Below are positions 59,301 through 64,000 of a DNA stretch of 64,000 nt, piece by piece. The stretch lies in NCBI RefSeq assembly GCF_048544455.1, contig NC_133537.1, positions 307,433,738 through 307,497,737 on the forward strand. Reading direction: 5' to 3'. A program made the translations under genes and the position numbers. The notes beneath the pieces are model-generated. The model had not been told where the DNA came from. It saw only the letters and a list, made by a program, of their open reading frames with translations, and ran no database searches. This DNA comes from Silene latifolia. Its lineage: Eukaryota; Streptophyta; Magnoliopsida; Caryophyllales; Caryophyllaceae. The first letter of the stretch is position 1. Every line of letters begins with the position of its first letter.

Positions 59301-59397
59301 GGAGACAGCTCGCCTGCTGAGAGAGCTCGAGGTCCGCGACGCCGAGGTTGCTGCTCTCGAGGCGAGAGTTGCTGAGCTAGACGGCGACCAGCAGTAG
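56363..59397 (+). pseudogene. Antisense gene 1 of the Tat element: plant mobile domain (MAIN-like) protein
   Basis: GC-rich exon-like blocks separated by AT-rich introns with good GT-AG borders, on the strand opposite to pol. A 13-nt first exon (56363-56375) is followed by a block from 56984 coding for an acidic region (EEEVVEEEEAPRR). The block at 57382 has AETWDSRHLLW-type context and the plant-mobile-domain signature FHMPFGEVRVTLEDYDMISGLP. Later blocks (58190-58360, 58437-58700, 58835-58990, 59075-59170) carry Trp-rich PMD-like sequence (WEEYAGAPPF, WYLGERLARQ). The last (59260-59397) is a Leu-zipper-like coiled coil. PMD proteins such as MAIN and MAIL1 act in the nucleus in silencing and genome stability, and PMD genes are known as transposon cargo. 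About two breaks; treated as a fossil copy. Confidence 0.7.
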
Positions 59398-60313
59398 CTT
59401 TCTTTTGTTGCTTCTTTTTTTTGGCTGTATTTTGTACATTTGTACATTTTAGGACCCACATTTTGGACATTTGGACCTTGTTTTGGGGCTCGAGCCCCCA
59501 GTTTGGTGTACATATCCTCTTTTGGTTGTATATATGATGGCCTGGGTGCCTTTGCTGTTGGGTTGTTTTGTTTGTACCTGCAGGTTAGCTTTGGACATGT
59601 TTGGTAGATGACGGTTTGCGCCGTCATGCTGCCGAAATTTACATGGAAATCACATAGAACATACATTTATACACATGGCCTAAATTAGCGCAAAACGATG
59701 ACTCAAAAATGCAAAAATTTAGCCGGAAATGAAAATGCAAAAATTTGGTCGGAAATGACCGGACGGTAGGGAGGGTTACCCCCTAAAAAAAAGAAAAAAA
59801 TAAAAACATATAAGTTTGAAACGTAATATGGAAGGAGATTGAAATGATTCCCCGAAGAGAAATGTATAAGTTTGAAAATGAATAAATTAAATTAAATTAG
59901 TGAAATGATTCCTCAAAAAAGAAAATGAAAAAGAAATGTATAAGTGTGCTAAAATGGCGAAAATGTCGATATCGTCTCGAAATGCGTGCCCGTGCAATTA
60001 GGAAATACGAAAGATGGCAACCTGACGTATTTACCAAAATAGTAACCCGTATGAATAGGAAATTATTCGTTGAGGAATTTAGGAAAGATCCAGCACGGAA
60101 AATCACAGAAAGAAGGCTGAGGAAGAGGCGCAGCAAGAGCTGCGTCCCTTCGAAGAGGCGCAGACACTGCGCGCTGTTCCCAATGCATCGGTCCTGACGG
60201 ATTTTAGGAAACAACTTTTAGTATAAATAGAGACGTCGAGGGAGGTTTTATTCACATAATTCTTCCGTCTTTCTTCGTCTTATTACACAAAGCTCCCAAA
60301 ATAAGGATACATC
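59398..60313. other. Spacer and promoter of antisense gene 2
   Basis: AT-rich apart from the CGCAGC dimer at 60121-60172 and a TATA box TATAAATA at 60222-60229, 85 bp before the start codon of antisense gene 2. 59400-59630 is probably 3' UTR of antisense gene 1. Confidence 0.6.
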
Positions 60314-61854
60314 ATGAATACTCTTGAAATTCGTCTAAAGGAATGGACAAACGAGTTCCTTAATGTGGAGAAACACGACATGGGTGCTTATAATTTTGGA
60401 TCGCTTTTGAGCTTGAAGTTGATCAAGGTAGTCAAACCATTTCTAGATGCTTGTCTTGACTATTGGGACCCGAATTATCACGTGTTTGCCTTCCCTGGAG
60501 GCGACATTTGCCCATTTCCCGAGGAAATTGCTGCGATTGGTGGTTGGGACCCGGAACATTTGCCTGCTATTCCCTCCACTTCTCAAGGGTATAAGAACAA
60601 GTTTAGGGACTTGCTTGGATTGGCAAGAGTTGATGTTGACCGTCTTGTGACTCCTAAAGGAGTGCGAATGTTGGATTTCATCGATCGATTCATCAATAGG
60701 GCTGATCCCACTGTCTCTTATGTTGCAAGGCGAAAGGCATTCGGATTTTTCCTATTACACGTATATGTCCTTCAAGGGCATGTTGATGAGGATATGAGAG
60801 GCGACCCTCGTCTCTTGAGCTTGATTGAGCAAATGGAGCTGCGCAGGAGCCCAGCTTGTCTGTGTTTAGGAGAGATCCTATTGGGCTTGGATAACAGGAA
60901 AGCCAATCGCGACCTATCTTATTTGGGAAGTCCCATTATATTGCAGGTAAAAGAACTTTTTTTTTTCTTTTCTTGTTTCTCTTTTTTTTCGTTTTTTTCT
61001 TTTTTTTTGTTTCTCTTCTTTTTTTTTCATCTATTTTTTTTTTTCGTTTTCTTTTTTTTAATACCCGCTTTTGGTAGGTCTGGCTTATGGAGCGTCTTCG
61101 ATTGATCGAGTCCCCAGTTAATGTTCCTGCTTATCATGCTCGCTAAATTGCAATGAGGACCAGGCTTTATATGGTGGACTTCACTCGAGTTTGCAATTAC
61201 TGGGAGAATAAATTGAAGAGTGAAGATGGCCCCTTAATTAGATGGATCGTACCATGGTGGCATCTCAAATCTGTCATTGGAGTATCTTCCTTGGATCCTA
61301 CACGGTCTGTTCGCATTCCCGGACTGGAGTTTATGATATGCATTTTCCCGGAGAGGTTGATGAGGCAGGTTGGATTGAAGCTGAGGATCCCGAAGCTTGA
61401 CACTGTCCCGCAGACTGTCGTGACGCTTAATACTGAGAGTCGAAGAGAATGGGCCATCAAATGGGCTCAGAGGAACATTTGGTTCTTGAATTCTTCTGTC
61501 AGTGCTCTATGGGTGTCAGATTCCTATCTGCGGTGGAGGAAAGCTGCTACTCCGGAGGAGCGCGAGAGATTAAGGAAGCATGAACCTGTTGACTACAAGG
61601 TTCGCGAGGTGGAAAAGGAGAAGGAGAAGCATCTGACTGAGGGAGAGGAAGAAGCCGGGTTTCGAGTTGTTCATCCTTCGAAGAAACCGAAGACTTCTCC
61701 TGCCGTCGAGATGGTGGTTGACAAGAATGGCAAAGCAAGACCACGAGAGAGACCATTGGTGATTAGGTCGGAAGTGGCGCAAGAGCGTCCGGCTCGAGGT
61801 CGGGACAAGAAGTATGATAGAAATGACAAAGGCAAAGGGAAAATGGAAGAGTAG
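60314..61854 (+). pseudogene. Antisense gene 2 of the Tat element: PMD-like/DUF7745-type protein
   Basis: Two exon-like blocks (60314-60946 and 61078-61854) around a short intron with an extremely T-rich tract before its acceptor. The first encodes VKPFLDACLDYWDPNYHVFAFPGG and a helical region; the second KSEDGPLIRWIVPWWHL, WAIKWAQRNIWFLNSS and a long Lys/Glu/Arg-rich tail (KEKEKHL ... KGKGKMEE) like a nuclear localisation segment. I recognise the type as a repeat-associated plant family annotated as DUF7745 or plant-mobile-domain-like; the name is from memory. About one break. Lies convergent to pol, tails separated by about 0.5 kb. Confidence 0.62.
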
Positions 61855-62379
61855 CCTAAGTCTTTATTATTGTAATAAGAAGGTGGGGTTTTTAGAATCC
61901 TAGCCTATTTATTTTTATTATGATTTTATTATGTAACGTACTATTATTAAAAGGAATGAAATAAAAGAGGTTGATTGGTTATGAAACCGTTACAATTTTC
62001 TTTGCATTATTCTTGTCGAATTTCAAATGCATTCGCAAATGTCCTTCTATTTACATTTAAGACAATTAGATGGGTTGTATCCCGTGAAGGATTGCCTACG
62101 TATTCATTAAAAAAATGAAATCAAACCCTTGCGCGTAGTTCGAGTAAATGTAAAAGAATAATTGTTCTAAGCAAGAGCTTGTAACGAACTTAGAAAAATA
62201 AGCATGAGCTTTGCTTACTCCTGAAATGCTATTTAGTTTATTTGATGATATGAGGATGACAAATTGTCAAAGTGCAAGAGCAAGATGACATTAGCTTATT
62301 TCAGCTTGGCCAGAGGCCATTTATTTCGTGCCACAAGAGCGACACGTGAGGTTACGCGAGGCGCGGTTTTGCTCCTATT
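61855..62379. other. Convergent spacer between antisense gene 2 and pol
   Basis: AT-rich with AATAAA-like words on both strands (for example around 61960), where two convergent transcripts would end. No ORF. Confidence 0.5.
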
Positions 62380-64000
62380 CTAGGCATAGTAACGTTTCAG
62401 TTGGTCAAGGTTTGTTGGGTTGGCAAATTCGTTCCCATCTAGGTCTGTGATCCTAACCGCACCCCCTGGAAGTATGGACTTGACTAGGAATGGGCCGGCC
62501 CAATTGGGTTTGAATTTTCCTCGTGGATCGACAGGTAAAAGAGCCCTAATTGAGTAGTGGATCAAGTCTCCTTCTTTGATGTTCCTTGGCTTAACCCTTT
62601 TGTTGAAGGCTCGTTTGATACGTGCCTGACACGTTTTCACATTGTGTAATGCACGTAACCTTCGTTCATCCAGGAGGATGAGTTCTTCATATCTATCCCT
62701 CTTCCACTCGGCTTCCTGGATTTGACTTTCGATTAAAATACGCAAGGATGGTATTTCTAGCTCGACTGGTTGTACGGCTTCCATGCCGTAGGTCAAATAG
62801 AAAGGATTAGCCCCAGTGGGCGTCCTAACAGACGTACGGTATCCCCATAAAGCAAAGGGTATCTTGCTTGGCCAATCTCTATAGTTGTCAATCATTTTCT
62901 TGAGTATCGTGACAATATTTTTGTTTGCTGCCTCTACCGCGCCATTGTTTAGTCTCAGCTTGGAAATGTGACCCATTGTCACTTATGATCTCGTGTGGGC
63001 AACCATATCGACAGATAATGTTGGTTTTTATGAACTTTGCCACGTTCTTGGCTGTAAGACTGGTGTAGGAAGCAGCTTCTACCCACTTGGTGAAATAATC
63101 GATTGCTAGTAGGATGACACAATGACCTCCTGTTCCGGCTGGAGTGATTTTGCCGATGATGTCAATTCCCCAAGCAGAAAATGGCCAGGGAGATGTCATG
63201 GTGTAAAGCAATGAAGGAGGAACATGTTGCACATTCCCGAAGATTTGGCAATTATGGCAATGTCTTACATATTTGATGCAATCAGATTCCATCGTGGTCC
63301 AATAATACCCTAAACGTGTGATTTTCTTTGCCATCATGGGTCCACTCATGTGAGGGCCACATTCTCCATCATGGACTTCTTGCATCACTTTCCGTGCCTG
63401 TGAATGATCAAGACAACGTAGGATTACACCAAGAGGTGTTCTTTTGTATAGCTCTCCTTGCATGAGAACGTATTGGGAAGCTAGCAAGCGAATAACGCGT
63501 TGTACCCTTTTGTCCATTTCTGGTGGATAGGTGCCATTGAGCTTGAAGTTTAAGATTGCTTGAAACCAAGGTTCCTCCGCAATTTCCTCTTCATCGGTGA
63601 TTTGGTGCACATAAGCTGGCTCTGATCGTCGTTCGATGCACAAAGGCATTTCTACCATGCTATCCGGCATATTAATCAAAGATGCAAGTTTTGCAAGAGC
63701 ATCCTTAAATTGATTTTCTTCTCGAGGTAGGTGTAGGTAGATCACTTGATCGAAGAATTGGGCTACTTGGTCTATTCTGGCTTGATAAGGTGCCAAGCTT
63801 TCGCTTCGGATTTTCCAAGATCCCGTAATTTTATTGATGATCAAAGATGAATCCCCATGTACTCGAAGATTCTTGATGCCTAAACTTACTGCCGCTTGCA
63901 ATCCAATGAGACATGCTTCGTATTCTGCAGCATTATTTGTCACCTCGAAGTCGAGTTTGACAGAGATTGGTGTATGCTCGCCTTCAGGAGAAATGAGCAA
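62380..64000 (-). pseudogene. Tat element pol: RNase H and integrase (partial)
   Basis: Reading leftward from the window edge: archaeal-type RNase H as used by Tat elements (NNAAEYEACLIGLQAAVSLG; VHGDSSLIINKITGSW; LPREENQFKDALAKLAS), integrase zinc finger (H-x-H then CHNCQ near 63250), integrase core (WGIDIIGKI; DYFTKWVEAASY; ISDNGSHF), and then the C-terminal part (ALWGYRTSVRTPTGANPFYLTYG; GPFLVKSILPGGAVRITDLDG) ending at 62380. Coding is in two open stretches with at least one break. Protease and reverse transcriptase lie beyond 64000. Confidence 0.9.

Larger units (their letters stand above)
53781..60175. promoter_or_regulatory. Recurrent GAAGAGGCGCAGCA-n-TGCTGCGTC module
   Basis: A motif of about 30 bp, often as a head-to-tail dimer, at 53781-53816, 54367-54426, 54974-55033, 56168-56229 (partial at 56088) and 60121-60172. 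Its core GCGCAGCAnnTGCTGCGT is nearly self-complementary. Three copies sit roughly 50-160 bp upstream of a promoter or first exon: the LTR TATA box (54868), the antisense gene at 56363 and the antisense gene at 60314. Function inferred. Confidence 0.6.
53090..64000 (-). mobile_element. Tat-lineage Ty3/gypsy retrotransposon with antisense genes (partial)
   Basis: Minus-strand element running off the right edge. From 5' to 3' of the element: RNase H and integrase (62380-64000), a convergent spacer, an antisense gene (60314-61854), a second antisense gene (56363-59397), a tract read as the polypurine tract (complement of 55437-55452) and the 3' LTR (53090-55436). It interrupts the gag of Copia E at about 53088-53090. 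An additional RNase H before integrase and extra ORFs between pol and the 3' LTR are known Tat features. At least one break in pol; antisense genes with about two to three more. 5' half and target duplication not visible. Confidence 0.82.

Overview
The window reads as nuclear DNA of a flowering plant. Host genes have GT-AG introns and AT-rich spacers, and most of the sequence is nested transposable elements. Probably Caryophyllales, most likely Caryophyllaceae (inference): a secreted six-cysteine knottin of the Mirabilis/Phytolacca antimicrobial type is present, and Ty3 elements carry the TACTCGATCGAGTA palindrome I associate with that family.

Layout. 1-1489: 3' end of a Tat/Retand-like Ty3 element with an antisense acidic ORF. 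1490-4840: spacer with a Stowaway MITE (1760-2017), a tandem duplication and a GC-ended hAT MITE with perfect 8-bp target duplications (3009-3585). 4841-23030: three-level nest. A Copia remnant is split by a 15.9-kb non-autonomous Ty3-type element (5417-21357, target site GATAA), itself split by a young Copia element (7622-16427, target site AAATC).

23285-31720: host genes: a five-exon CYP72A-like cytochrome P450 (+), a single-exon NAC-domain gene (-) and a twin-cysteine CHCH-like gene (-) with a 2.26-kb intron in its 5' leader. 31850-40440: DNA-transposon graveyard: an inferred Helitron (32286-36167) holding four other elements, then two abutting MULE-type elements; the first carries a solo LTR and a hAT-like element.

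40869-46463: six-exon SPIRAL2/TORTIFOLIA1-like microtubule-associated protein gene (889 aa). 47563-47883: two-exon secreted knottin peptide gene (-), 76 aa, easily missed because exon 1 is only 67 nt. 48590-53089: two Copia remnants, one inserted in the other. 53090-64000: left part of a large Tat-lineage Ty3 element on the minus strand (2.3-kb LTR, RNase H and integrase at the window's right edge). Between pol and 3' LTR it carries two plus-strand spliced genes antisense to the element, one with a plant-mobile-domain (MAIN-like) signature.

The best candidate for something new is that antisense cargo: a GC-rich near-palindromic motif recurs upstream of the LTR promoter and of both antisense genes, as if one retroelement used one cis-module for sense and antisense transcription. 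All calls come from reading the sequence; no database search or alignment was run.
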